Shown: positions 17,890 to 24,934 of the stretch, one piece after another
Position numbering within the stretch: the first letter of the stretch is position 1
How the letters are laid out: each line of letters starts with the position of its first letter
NCBI GenBank assembly: GCA_001603005.1
Contig: LVAJ01000034.1
Location: 136,082-179,215 of the forward strand
From: Clostridiales bacterium Firm_04
GTDB taxonomy: Bacteria; Bacillota; Clostridia; Oscillospirales; Ruminococcaceae
Direction of reading: 5' to 3'
Length of the DNA stretch: 43,134 bases
Notes under the pieces: generated by a model
Seen by the model: only the letters and a program-made list of their open reading frames with translations
Database searches by the model: none
Told to the model about the DNA's origin: nothing
Position numbers and translations under genes: made by a program

Positions 17890-17964
17890 TGTCCGCGGGG
17901 AGATTTGAACTCCCAAAACCTTGTGTCTGAGACAAGTATGTATGCCAAGTTCCATCACGCGGAC
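17890..17964 (-). tRNA. tRNA-Leu-like(CAG), short variable arm
   Basis: The acceptor stem GTCCGCG/CGCGGAC is perfect, the D arm is TGATGGAA with TTGG and ATACAT, the anticodon loop CTCAGAC gives CAG, the variable loop is GTTTT, the T stem is perfect, and the discriminator is A. It is the first tRNA after the terminator at 17966-18007, whose T run ends a few bases before its 5' end. Confidence 0.8.
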
Positions 17965-17965
17965 A

Positions 17966-18007
17966 TATAAAAAACACCGCCTGTACATTTACATACAGAC
18001 GGTGTTT
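17966..18007 (-). terminator. Terminator between small ORF and Leu tRNA array
   Basis: AAACACCG/CGGTGTTT plus CTGTA/TACAG, joined by a U-G pair on the minus strand, give a 14-pair stem followed by TTTTTTAT. It lies between the 46-codon ORF and tRNA-Leu(CAG). I see no promoter between it and the tRNAs, so the array may depend on read-through (attenuation). A second possible hairpin at 18011-18041 overlaps the ORF stop. Confidence 0.8.
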
Positions 18008-18031
18008 CGTTTCAGGGATCATACAAAAAGG

Positions 18032-18172
18032 CTATCCTGAAATGCCAATGCCGGTCGTTCCGACACATTCACTACGATCTGTATGCAGCACAATCAGAGT
18101 CTCTTCCAGATAGAGGCTCAAGAGGTAATATTCACTGTGGCTGTACAGATTGTTCATAGCGAAACGTGTCAT
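18032..18172 (-). CDS. Leu-rich 46-residue ORF upstream of Leu tRNA genes
   Basis: Start ATG at 18172 with GAAAGGAG nine bases upstream; stop at 18032. The peptide begins MTRFAMNNLYSHSEYYL and has seven leucines, six of them within residues 17-29 (codons CTC, TTG, CTC, CTG, CTG, CTG). It ends with a Gly/Thr/Ser-rich tail (CVGTTGIGISG). A consensus promoter (18247-18275), a leader hairpin (GCAGCC/GGCTGC) and a strong terminator frame it, so it is a real transcription unit. It could be a leader peptide that controls read-through into the Leu tRNA genes, or an independent small protein. No known family was recognised. Confidence 0.65.
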   Translation of the reverse strand: MTRFAMNNLYSHSEYYLLSLYLEETLIVLHTDRSECVGTTGIGISG

Positions 18173-18246
18173 GATCGGCAACTCCTTTCAAATAAGATCT
18201 CAGCGCAGCAGCCTGTTTCCGGCTGCCCATGTCTGATGTTGTCTGC

Positions 18247-18275
18247 ATTATAGCATACCGCAGCGGAAATGTCAA
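18247..18275 (-). promoter_or_regulatory. Consensus promoter of the small ORF and tRNA array
   Basis: Minus strand TTGACA (18275-18270), exactly 17 bases, TATAAT (18252-18247) with extended TGC. The leader then holds a GCAGCC/GGCTGC hairpin before the ribosome site of the 46-codon ORF. Confidence 0.9.
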
Positions 18276-18371
18276 GTAAACCGGTGGTATATCTTTGGAA
18301 TGCTCTGCTGGAACCGCCGCGGATGTCTTCGCGGAGAAGATGATCTCTGCTGCAAAGGGTATAACGAAACG

Positions 18372-18400
18372 GGAACCGGCGCTGTGTCGGTTCCAGTTTT
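18372..18400. terminator. Terminator downstream of the Val-like tRNA
   Basis: GGAACCG (18372-18378) pairs with CGGTTCC (18388-18394). AGTTTTATT follows on the plus strand and CGTTTCG on the minus strand. It probably ends the tRNA transcript from the promoter at 18628. Confidence 0.6.
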
Positions 18401-18485
18401 ATTCTTTATACATCATCGCTGAAGAAATCAGAGTCAATGCGCTTAACCTGATACGCAGCCGCCGCTGAGACGCCGAGATTGAAAA

Positions 18486-18558
18486 AGCCTCCGGCGAGAT
18501 TTGAACTCGCATCAACAAGATTGTAAGTCCTGCTCTCTGTCAATTGAGTTACGGAGGC
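18486..18558 (-). tRNA. tRNA-Val(TAC)-like, atypical
   Basis: The acceptor stem GCCTCCG/CGGAGGC is perfect, the T arm is GCGAG/CTCGC with TTCAAAT, and the anticodon stem contains two G-U pairs around loop CTTACAA (anticodon TAC). Two unusual features: the discriminator is T where valine tRNAs have A, and the D loop reads AATTGACA, so the usual G19 is A. CCA is not encoded. It has its own consensus promoter. It lies just downstream of the integrase 3' end on the minus strand and could be an integration-linked or decaying tRNA. Confidence 0.7.
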
Positions 18559-18627
18559 ATTGAAGCGCATAACAGAATCTGTGCCGGTATGACGCGGCGT
18601 GCTGCACAGTTCCTGCTCACTGTGCCC

Positions 18628-18656
18628 ATTATAACACAGATTTTTGGGCGTGTCAA
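18628..18656 (-). promoter_or_regulatory. Consensus promoter for the Val-like tRNA
   Basis: Minus strand TTGACA (18656-18651), 17 bases, TATAAT (18633-18628). A GCACAGT/ACTGTGC hairpin (18604-18625) begins almost at the predicted transcript start. Confidence 0.85.
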
Positions 18657-18701
18657 GTGAAACTGCGGGATATATTCTATAGTGTCCAAAGCCCATTTGG
18701 C

Positions 18702-18744
18702 AATAAAATACGCTGTTCTCCCGATACAGGAAAACAGCGTATTT
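18702..18744 (-). terminator. Terminator of the integrase gene
   Basis: A 12-pair stem AAATACGCTGTT (18706-18717) with 18733-18744; on the minus strand the stem runs into TTTTATTG. It lies about 115 bases after the integrase stop. Confidence 0.8.
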
Positions 18745-18759
18745 ACAAAATATTCATGA

Positions 18760-18834
18760 GTGAGAAATGAGGGGTTCGAACATCCAACAATTTCTCACGA
18801 AAACCACGTATCTACGTGACGTTTTTCGTCACGT
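18760..18834. other. Two palindromes next to integrase: candidate attachment region
   Basis: GTGAGAAAT (18760-18768) pairs with ATTTCTCAC (18790-18798) around a GGGGTTCGAAC core that looks like a tRNA T arm. ACGTGACG (18814-18821) pairs with CGTCACGT (18827-18834) around TTTTT. Both lie between the integrase stop and its terminator, where attachment sites of such elements often lie. I could not find a second copy of a core in the window. Confidence 0.4.
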
Positions 18835-18859
18835 GTGATATTCGTGTGATTTTTGATTT

Positions 18860-19897
18860 TTACTGCGCGGAACCGCCGATTGCGGACATAAAATAGTCAT
18901 TGATAATCCGCTGATATTCGGCTTCTTTGGAGGTCGTCGTGTGCGTATAAACGGACTTCATAATGTTGTCAGTGGACCAGCCACCGAGCTTCTGGATGTA
19001 GTTGCTCGGAATGCCCAGATCGTTGAGCGTGGTCGCAAACGCATGACGGAGCTTATGGAAGGTGATGTCATAGCCGGCTTCTTTCATCAGCTTACGGAAG
19101 CGGTACTTCATACACTGATATCCGAGCGGTACGATGAAATCATCGGCGCGTCGATGCGGAACCTGCTGAATCAGATTCAGCAGATACGGCGGCAGCGAAT
19201 TGCTGCGGGTGCTGTCATAGGTCTTGTTGCAGTCGCGCAGCACATCATGCCCGTCGAGATAGATCTTTGCTCGGCAGACATCAATCGTTTTGCCGTCCTT
19301 TGCAATATCCCGAAACTGCAATCCGCGCACCTCGCTGATGCGCAACGAGAGCCACATCGCCAACAGACAGGGCAGCTCCATATTCGAACCGATAATCACC
19401 TTGAGCAGCTCAGAAGTCTCCGGCAGCGTGACGGTCTTCTTCCGTCTCTGCGGCAATGTGATCCGCTTGGTATTGATTTCGATGCCCTGCACCGCCAGTA
19501 CGCTTTTCAGCAGCGACAGCGCTGCACGCAGCGATTTGTTGGACAGACGCTTGGCATCCAGATTAACCGCACGCTGAATATCATTGATTGTCAGCTGCAC
19601 AATGTTGATCCGCATGATTGCTTGCAGCCGGGTTTCCTTGATGACTGTGTAACCTCGGATCGTGGAAGGAGAGAGCACCTGATCGCGCGCCTCGATGTAC
19701 TGGCTGAATGCCTGCTCGACTGTCATGGCACGCGGTACAATACCGAGCGCTTTGTTCGCTTTGAAGTCCAGCGCAAGCCGGATTGCCTCTTCTGCGGTAT
19801 TTGCCGTAAAAGATTTGACCGTGCGCTTGCCGTATTCATCATAGCCGACAATGACCTGTGTCCGGTAGCTGCCGGACGGGAGCTTTTTTGCTTTCAT
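18860..19897 (-). CDS. Tyrosine recombinase / integrase
   Basis: A 345-residue protein with the usual architecture: a short N-terminal arm-binding region, a core-binding helical domain (about 55-150) and a C-terminal catalytic domain. Catalytic residues seen are R186 (LRISEVRG), a likely K225, H281-x-x-R284 (HKLRH), W307 and the nucleophile Y317 (VYTHT). The ATG at 19897 has AAAGGA upstream. It should catalyse integration and excision of a mobile element by strand exchange through Tyr317. It lies beside a tRNA gene, the usual target. The remaining genes of the element (phage regulators at 20.0-20.8 kb) are partly broken, so mobility is doubtful. Confidence 0.92.
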   Translation of the reverse strand: MKAKKLPSGSYRTQVIVGYDEYGKRTVKSFTANTAEEAIRLALDFKANKALGIVPRAMTVEQAFSQYIEARDQVLSPSTIRGYTVIKETRLQAIMRINIVQLTINDIQRAVNLDAKRLSNKSLRAALSLLKSVLAVQGIEINTKRITLPQRRKKTVTLPETSELLKVIIGSNMELPCLLAMWLSLRISEVRGLQFRDIAKDGKTIDVCRAKIYLDGHDVLRDCNKTYDSTRSNSLPPYLLNLIQQVPHRRADDFIVPLGYQCMKYRFRKLMKEAGYDITFHKLRHAFATTLNDLGIPSNYIQKLGGWSTDNIMKSVYTHTTTSKEAEYQRIINDYFMSAIGGSAQ

Positions 19898-19898
19898 A

Positions 19899-19920
19899 TT
19901 CGTTCCTTTCCGTGAACGAA
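19899..19920 (-). promoter_or_regulatory. Hairpin enclosing the integrase ribosome site
   Basis: TTCGTTC (19899-19905) pairs with GAACGAA (19914-19920). In the mRNA the AAAG of the ribosome site lies in the eight-base loop, just before the ATG at 19897. It could limit integrase translation, or act as a protein-binding site on DNA. Confidence 0.55.
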
Positions 19921-19934
19921 ATGCAGTAGCACTT

Positions 19935-19971
19935 ACAGATATATTATATCATAGTATCTGTGAAAATGCAA
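19935..19971 (-). promoter_or_regulatory. Integrase promoter with overlapping operator palindrome
   Basis: Minus strand TTGCAT (19971-19966), 17 bases, TATAAT (19948-19943). The inverted repeat ACAGATA (19935-19941) and TATCTGT (19955-19961) brackets the -10 box, as expected for repressor control of an integrase. Confidence 0.7.
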
Positions 19972-20032
19972 TAGCAAGCACCGCTGCATTATCGTTCTCA
20001 TGTTCAAAAGCGGATATTCGGCAAGCTCTCGT

Positions 20033-20257
20033 TTATAAGGTCATCAGCTCATCCAGTTCCATATGATTGACTTCCAGAAAGTTGTCAACCTTTTCCAGCG
20101 TGATATGCTTGGCACACTTGTCATACTCATGCAGCGTTCTCTCTCCGACCTACAAGTCCGCAGCAAGCTCTGCGTCTGCAATGTCACGCAGATTCTGCCA
20201 GTATCGGATCTTGCACCAGACTTTCTTGTAAAGGGTGATTCTCGGCATTTTCTTCAT
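20033..20257 (-). pseudogene. Phage-type DNA-binding regulator broken by amber codon
   Basis: Starting at ATG 20257 behind AAGGAGAGG, the frame reads MKKMPRITLYKKVWCKIRYW and continues for 75 codons to a TAA at 20033, but codon 36 is TAG (20150-20152). The text on both sides is one continuous protein (IADAELAADL, stop, VGERTLHEYDK, then LEKVDNFLEVNHMELDEL), typical of a small XRE-like excision or regulator gene of integrative elements. The simplest reading is a nonsense mutation. No tRNA with a CTA anticodon is visible here, so read-through has no support. Confidence 0.75.
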
Positions 20258-20359
20258 AAGCAACCTCTCCTTCCACGTCTGAACTGTTTGTGAGTTGCGT
20301 CAAACGCACCTCCTCTATGAAACCAGCATTCCTCCCATCTTTGTATATAATTCTATATT

Positions 20360-20824
20360 TCACCGGATGATATGCTCAACTGTATTGTTCTCTTCACTTT
20401 CCCGGCTGAGCGCTTTGAGCGCCGCTGTGAAATTCATAATGACTTCCTCGCTCTGTGATGAAAGCAACCGCCGTGCATAGGCTTCCTCATCAAATACATA
20501 ACCGCCGGTTTTCCGGATCGTCGGCAGAATCTCAGACGTTACCCAGCGCTTGAATCGTCTTGCATCAGGCATCTTACTTTGCAGAATCAGACTGAATACA
20601 CCAGATTCGTTGATCACGGTCAGATTCTGCATCCCGCCGGCGGTAGAACATTTCGTTATCCCCTTGTCCTCCTCATCCACATGGTCGACAATTGCCTTGC
20701 AGCAGTTCTTGTAGCCGAGGATTTTGGTGATGTCTGCCGCTGCAAACCACGGTTCACCGTCGATCATCACCGTTCGTACATCGCTGAACGCATCATTCCG
20801 GAAAATCATCATCTCATTACTCAT
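20360..20824 (-). CDS. BRO-family (Bro-N) phage antirepressor
   Basis: A 154-residue protein whose first ~110 residues match the Bro-N pattern: MIFRNDAFSDVRTVMIDGE, WFAAADITKILGYKN, then DEEDKGI, VINESGVFSLILQSKMPDAR and FKRWVTSEILPTIRKTGGY. Such proteins are antirepressors or regulators in phages and integrative elements. The start follows AGGAGG. The C-terminal part is short and unassigned, so it may be a truncated antirepressor. It belongs to the same decayed element as the integrase. Confidence 0.9.
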   Translation of the reverse strand: MSNEMMIFRNDAFSDVRTVMIDGEPWFAAADITKILGYKNCCKAIVDHVDEEDKGITKCSTAGGMQNLTVINESGVFSLILQSKMPDARRFKRWVTSEILPTIRKTGGYVFDEEAYARRLLSSQSEEVIMNFTAALKALSRESEENNTVEHIIR

Positions 20825-21136
20825 TTACATTCCTCCTACTTCAATGATATACGGATTGTTCTTATATACAGGCCGGCTGACAGCGTATCAGCCGCATAGC
20901 ACTAAGCTCCAAGCCGCTGATCGGGCGGGGCCGCCTTTCGGCGGAAGTATCATGATCACCTGCGTTTCATCGCCTCCGGACGCTGCTCCGGTCTCGAATC
21001 GTCATATTGATCGCTCTCATGCCATATGCATGGTCATCGCGTATGGATTCCGTGGCTGCCAGGTTTAGCCCAGCCGCAGGTTAAACGTTGCCTATATATT
21101 GCTATTCAATTGTCAAGGTACCGGGACTTTTTTCTT
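20825..21136. other. Gene-free leader before the repeat array
   Basis: No convincing gene. A short palindrome CCGCC-TTTC-GGCGG lies at 20931-20944. The minus-strand frames here are under 25 codons. It may contain the promoter of the BRO gene but no clear -35/-10 pair was found. Confidence 0.5.
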
Positions 21137-22722
21137 GCCCCTCTATATACGAGCCGCCGAGAACCCCCTGTTTTACCAGTCCTTCGAGATAAATCTCTTT
21201 TTCGTACAATGTGACGAGAAAACAGAGCGTAGCTCTTTGGTGATTTTTACGAGTTTCATGCTGTGGATGCAACCGCAATATAATTCTAATCTTATCGTTT
21301 GTGAATACCACCCATTAGCCGGTGCGAAGGTCTGTAATTTCATTTACATGACTGCATTCATTATCCCCTCTATAATACAGCCGCCGAGAACCCCCCTGTT
21401 TTATGCATCACCAGGTAAAAATCTCCTATCTGCATAATGAAAGCTAGAGAGGGTTTACTGGTAATTGGTAGATAAGCCATAGACTCAGGATGATGCCGAA
21501 AATCTAGTTTGCCCCCTCACTTATTATGGTGTTTAGAAGCAATTTTTTCATCCCCCTTTTGCGACTTTTTTCAAAATTATTTTTGATTTCTGGATATGCC
21601 CTTCACTTTACACCACAGAAAAAGCGGTTTTGTAAGCCCATTTTGGTGAGAATCAGTTTTATGCACAACTGTCATAAGAGAGGGGATATCGCAGTTTGGA
21701 AAAGATGAAAATGCTTTTGTAAGGCGATCTGGCAGTTCGGATTTCAGGTATTAACAGTATGCCCTCCACTTATATGGACAGAAGTAGCCCTTTTTTTGCC
21801 CCCTTTTTTCAACTATTTTCCTCTCACAAACATAATTCTGCTTTTTATACAACTGACGAAACAGAGGGTGTATTGCCAATTGTAAAAACTACCGATGCTT
21901 TCAGGAAGCAGGGTTGAGGCTTTGATTTCAGATAACGTTAAAACGCCTCCATAATGATGCCCTCCATAATATAGTACAGAGATTGGCAATTTGGACCCCC
22001 TTTTTTCAAAATTTGTCCAAGCTCACTCTTCTATCATGATAATGCCCCTCTACTTATATGGATTGAGAACAGTATTTCGTTCACCCCCTTCTTACATTTT
22101 TCTCCGTATTACACAACATATTGAATAGAGGGTTTGCTTCTGATTGTTTGTAATCACGAACACTTTCTGATAGGTTTGACGTTCAATAGAATTCTATTTT
22201 GGCCTTCCACTTATATGGAACAAGCAAGGTATTTTCACAACCCCCTTTTTACATTTTATGCCAAAAATTATCTTCCCCCTCCATAATATAGCCGGCGAGA
22301 AAGGCCCAAATGCGTCATGTTTTACCAATCTGTAATAATAATCGTCTAGGATACACAATTCATTGGAGAGAGGGTTTTATGTTGATTAGCAATAATCACG
22401 TGTGTTTTTCTGCACGCTCATATGTTATTTCAAGGTTGATAATCACTTGTTTTGCCCCCTCACTTATATGGACTGGGAACGTCATTTCGTATCCCCCCTT
22501 CTTACATTTTTCTCCGTATTACACAACATATTGAATAGAGGGCTTGCTGCTGATTGTTTGTAATCACGAACACTTTTTGATAGGTTTGACATTCAATAGA
22601 ATTCTATTTGGGCCAACAATTATTTGCCCTCTATTATATAGCCGCCGAGAACGACAAAAATGGTGGCTTTTTTTGAGGATTCTCTGAAATTCTCCGCATT
22701 GCACAGGCGTACAAAGAGAGGG
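21137..22722. repeat. Array of about eleven short elements with CCCTCT/AGAGGG ends
   Basis: Elements start with (G)CCCTC and usually end with AGAGGG. Approximate positions: 21137-21230, 21365-21453, 21511-21597 (no 3' end), 21598-21685, 21761-21868, 21959-22042 (no 3' end), 22044-22132, 22201-22273 (no 3' end), 22275-22374, 22454-22542 and 22626-22722. Two types recur. Type A has a TATAATATAG-like box then GCCGCCGAGAAC (21137, 21365, 22275, 22626; partial at 21959). Type B has ACTTATATGG and then CCCCCTT with TTACATTTTT (21511, 21761, 22044, 22201, 22454). The 89-bp lengths at 21365, 22044 and 22454 are identical. The ends are inverted repeats, as in MITE-like elements or structured RNAs. No transposase is present. 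Minus-strand open frames here end in variants of VLGGxYIEG, which reflects the repeat itself. The region is not a CRISPR array. Confidence 0.75.
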
Positions 22723-22756
22723 TGTCCTTTGGATTGGCTATTTTTACAGGAATAAA

Positions 22757-22802
22757 ATAATCCCGCCAAGCTGCTGATTCTGTCAGCATACTTGACGGGA
22801 TT
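22757..22802 (-). terminator. Terminator of the RloA/RloB-like operon
   Basis: AATCCCG and CAAG on one side pair with CTTG and CGGGATT on the other (one internal mismatch), with an inner GCTGA/TCAGC helix. On the minus strand it runs into ATTATTTTATT, 75 bases after the rloB-like stop. Confidence 0.8.
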
Positions 22803-22877
22803 TGAGAATTGTACTACACGTTGTTTTTCTCCCACGAAATCGCATATTTGTCAATCGAAGCCGAAACAACGCGCTTC

Positions 22878-23552
22878 TCACACGTTCAGATATGGTTTTA
22901 GCAACTCCAACAATTCATACACTCTTGTACCCGGTGCGGCGCTGGACGGTGGAAGATGTTGGTTCTTTTCATTCAGACGCTTTGCATTCCGAATCGCATC
23001 CTTTAAAAACGGACGCAAAATGTTATAGATATCAGCACGGTTCTTTGCATACTCTCCTTGTCCGATATTCAGAAGCCATTCCGACAGCTTCGGGTAATAC
23101 TCTGATCGGTGCAAATCTGCATCTACATAGTTGAAATGAAGCATGAACCATAATTCGATGCACTGATTAGACCAAAGCGCATGATACTGAGTCTCTTCAC
23201 CTGATAGAGTAATGCACTCCTGTGCTGTGCGGTTAATATGCTCGGCAGGGAAATCGTCGGTATCATACACGATCCAGACATGCTTATAGATGATCGCACT
23301 ATTCCGAACTCGCTGACGTGCTCTTTCCAGCAGCCATAAAGTATTTCCGCCTTCGCCATATATTTCAAGCTTAATCTTATCATGAAAGCTGCTATTGATG
23401 ACTTGCCGAATCGCCTCAAAATACTGGGGCTCAGTTTTTGTTCCTTCCGTAATGATCAGATGATATTCCGGCTGAAACGGTACATTAGGGCGGTGCCTTC
23501 CGCGCATCCATTGCTTATCCAGATCGCTCTTCTTCGGTGGCTTCATACTCAT
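22878..23552 (-). CDS. rloB: RloB-family protein, second gene of a defence pair
   Basis: A 224-residue protein. The ATG at 23552 overlaps the upstream stop as ATGA, so translation is coupled. It matches the RloB family: an early strand with YHLIITEGTKTEPQYFEAIR, a middle HVWIVYDTDDF (paired acidic residues), and a later SNQCIELWFMLHF. This Glu...Asp-x-Asp arrangement is of the TOPRIM kind and suggests a metal-dependent nuclease; that is inference. With an AAA ATPase encoded upstream, the pair resembles PARIS (ATPase plus TOPRIM nuclease) and other Rlo systems, in which the nuclease is released when phage is sensed. The operon sits between a prophage remnant and a type III RM operon, as expected in a defence island. 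Confidence 0.85.
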   Translation of the reverse strand: MSMKPPKKSDLDKQWMRGRHRPNVPFQPEYHLIITEGTKTEPQYFEAIRQVINSSFHDKIKLEIYGEGGNTLWLLERARQRVRNSAIIYKHVWIVYDTDDFPAEHINRTAQECITLSGEETQYHALWSNQCIELWFMLHFNYVDADLHRSEYYPKLSEWLLNIGQGEYAKNRADIYNILRPFLKDAIRNAKRLNEKNQHLPPSSAAPGTRVYELLELLKPYLNV

Positions 23553-24751
23553 GTCCAACCGCCCCCGATCATATTGGAAAGATACGGGTCAGCGCCATAT
23601 CTTCCTTCAAGATACTGCTTATCATAAGCAGCGGTATTCTTGATTCGCGTATTATCCTCCTGGCGAATATCAGAGAGGGAATAGATCTTACTTTGATGCT
23701 GTTCATCTTCTGCGGCAAACCAGATTTCATCACGGCGGAACACTGTATTCTTCATCGTGCTCATATCATGAGATGTGAACAGGAGCTGTGCACCATGCCG
23801 GTTGATTGTCGGGTTCTTAAACAGCATAATGACATAACGCAGGAGCTTAGGGTGCAGTTTTGCATCCAGCTCATCAATTACAATCAATCGACCTTCATTT
23901 AGTGCAAGCAGAATGACCGGCAAAGCACCTAACAGTTTCTTTGTGCCCTCCGATTCCTCCTGGAACGGTAATTCAAACACCTGTCCGCCGATTGTTCTTT
24001 GCGTATAGCTTCTCTGCTGTTCCTCATCAAAACGAAAGCCAGTCAAATCAATGCCCATCTCATTCAATGCATGGATGATGTTTTGATCGAGGTTTCCATT
24101 CAGGAAGAAATTCATCGTGTACTCAAATTTTGTATTGCCATAATCCAGAAGAATGCAGGACTCAAACCATTCCTGCACCTCCGCTATGATCGGAATATTA
24201 TAGTTGATTGCCAGAAATGATAAATAGGGCATCTTTGGATTGACTTCACGGTTGATATTTGCCTTACTGATGCTTGACCCCAACTCAATCTTTTGCCCAT
24301 CCCGTTCAAAGACTGTGCCAGTGCGCTTGCCACCTAAGTTCTTCCAATATAGTGCCTCATAAATAATCTCATCCTTCAAGGAGAGATAATACTGATATTC
24401 ACGCTTACCGATCCGGAAGAAGATCTGAAATGCAGTTGGGGCATCCTTGGATTCCGAATCAAACATAAAAGGAGCCCGCGCAATTCGATGCTGATATATG
24501 CCCTGCTGACGATTCTTTTCCAGACCGACAATTGGCTTCACGACCAGCGATACCAAACAGGCAAACGCTTGCAACAGATTTGACTTGCCACCGCCGTTCG
24601 GTCCGTATAAAACGCCAACGGGCAGCAAATCAGCACCATTCTCGGTACGCAGTAAGGTATCATCGAATTCAGGCAGGTTTTCAGCCTGAAAATCAAATGT
24701 CGTTTCCTCGCGGTACGACTTGAAATTCTCAAAAGAAAACTGACAAAGCAT
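23549..24751 (-). CDS. AAA ATPase (RloA/AriA-like), first gene of the defence pair
   Basis: A 400-residue protein. The ATG at 24751 (MLCQFSFENFKS) lies eight bases after AAGGAGG; an upstream in-frame extension has no ribosome site. It has an SMC/ABC-like ATPase core split as in OLD-type proteins: Walker A GPNGGGKSN (50-58), a long insertion, a signature-like segment EESEGTKKLLGALPV, Walker B LIVIDELDAKLHP and a switch histidine in LLFTSHDMSTM. It probably senses infection and controls the coupled RloB-like protein. A consensus promoter lies just upstream. Confidence 0.88.
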   Translation of the reverse strand: MLCQFSFENFKSYREETTFDFQAENLPEFDDTLLRTENGADLLPVGVLYGPNGGGKSNLLQAFACLVSLVVKPIVGLEKNRQQGIYQHRIARAPFMFDSESKDAPTAFQIFFRIGKREYQYYLSLKDEIIYEALYWKNLGGKRTGTVFERDGQKIELGSSISKANINREVNPKMPYLSFLAINYNIPIIAEVQEWFESCILLDYGNTKFEYTMNFFLNGNLDQNIIHALNEMGIDLTGFRFDEEQQRSYTQRTIGGQVFELPFQEESEGTKKLLGALPVILLALNEGRLIVIDELDAKLHPKLLRYVIMLFKNPTINRHGAQLLFTSHDMSTMKNTVFRRDEIWFAAEDEQHQSKIYSLSDIRQEDNTRIKNTAAYDKQYLEGRYGADPYLSNMIGGGWT

Positions 24752-24775
24752 TCGTATCGCCTCCTTCTTACGTTT

Positions 24776-24804
24776 ATTATATCCAATTGCGCTCAAAATG
24801 TCAA
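24776..24804 (-). promoter_or_regulatory. Consensus promoter of the RloA/RloB-like operon
   Basis: Minus strand TTGACA (24804-24799), 17 bases, TATAAT (24781-24776). The start codon at 24751 gives a very short leader. Confidence 0.9.
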
Positions 24805-24891
24805 GTATAAATACCGATTTCAGAAAAAATATTTCTATTAGGCGATATATCAAGCTGAAATTTGATTTATTCTGACGGACGCTGCCAAAGA

Positions 24892-24924
24892 CAAAAGCTG
24901 AGCAGGTGAAATGCCGGCTCAGCT
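24892..24924 (-). terminator. Terminator of the flavin reductase gene
   Basis: AGCTGAGC (24896-24903) pairs with GCTCAGCT (24917-24924); TTTTG follows on the minus strand, ten bases after the stop of the gene at 24935. Confidence 0.8.
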
Positions 24925-24934
24925 CGTTGTGTTA

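Noticed and set aside
17966..18275. T-box riboswitch controlling the Leu tRNA array
   Set aside because: No T-box consensus or specifier loop in the leader; the attenuation idea rests on the small ORF and terminator instead.
18400..18490. tmRNA tag-like Ala run after the Val-like tRNA
   Set aside because: No tRNA-Ala-like halves, no ALAA ending and no pseudoknot pattern.
18406..18696. 96-codon minus-strand ORF
   Set aside because: It runs through the promoter, leader hairpin and Val-like tRNA, which explain the sequence better.
21137..22722. CRISPR array
   Set aside because: Elements are 75-108 bp, of two types, with inverted ends and uneven spacing; no constant 28-37 bp repeat and no cas gene.
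22620..22835. Minus-strand 71-codon ORF ending in a VLGGYIIEG-like tail
   Set aside because: Its tail is the type A repeat read through; similar tails appear in other frames of the array and no ribosome site is present.
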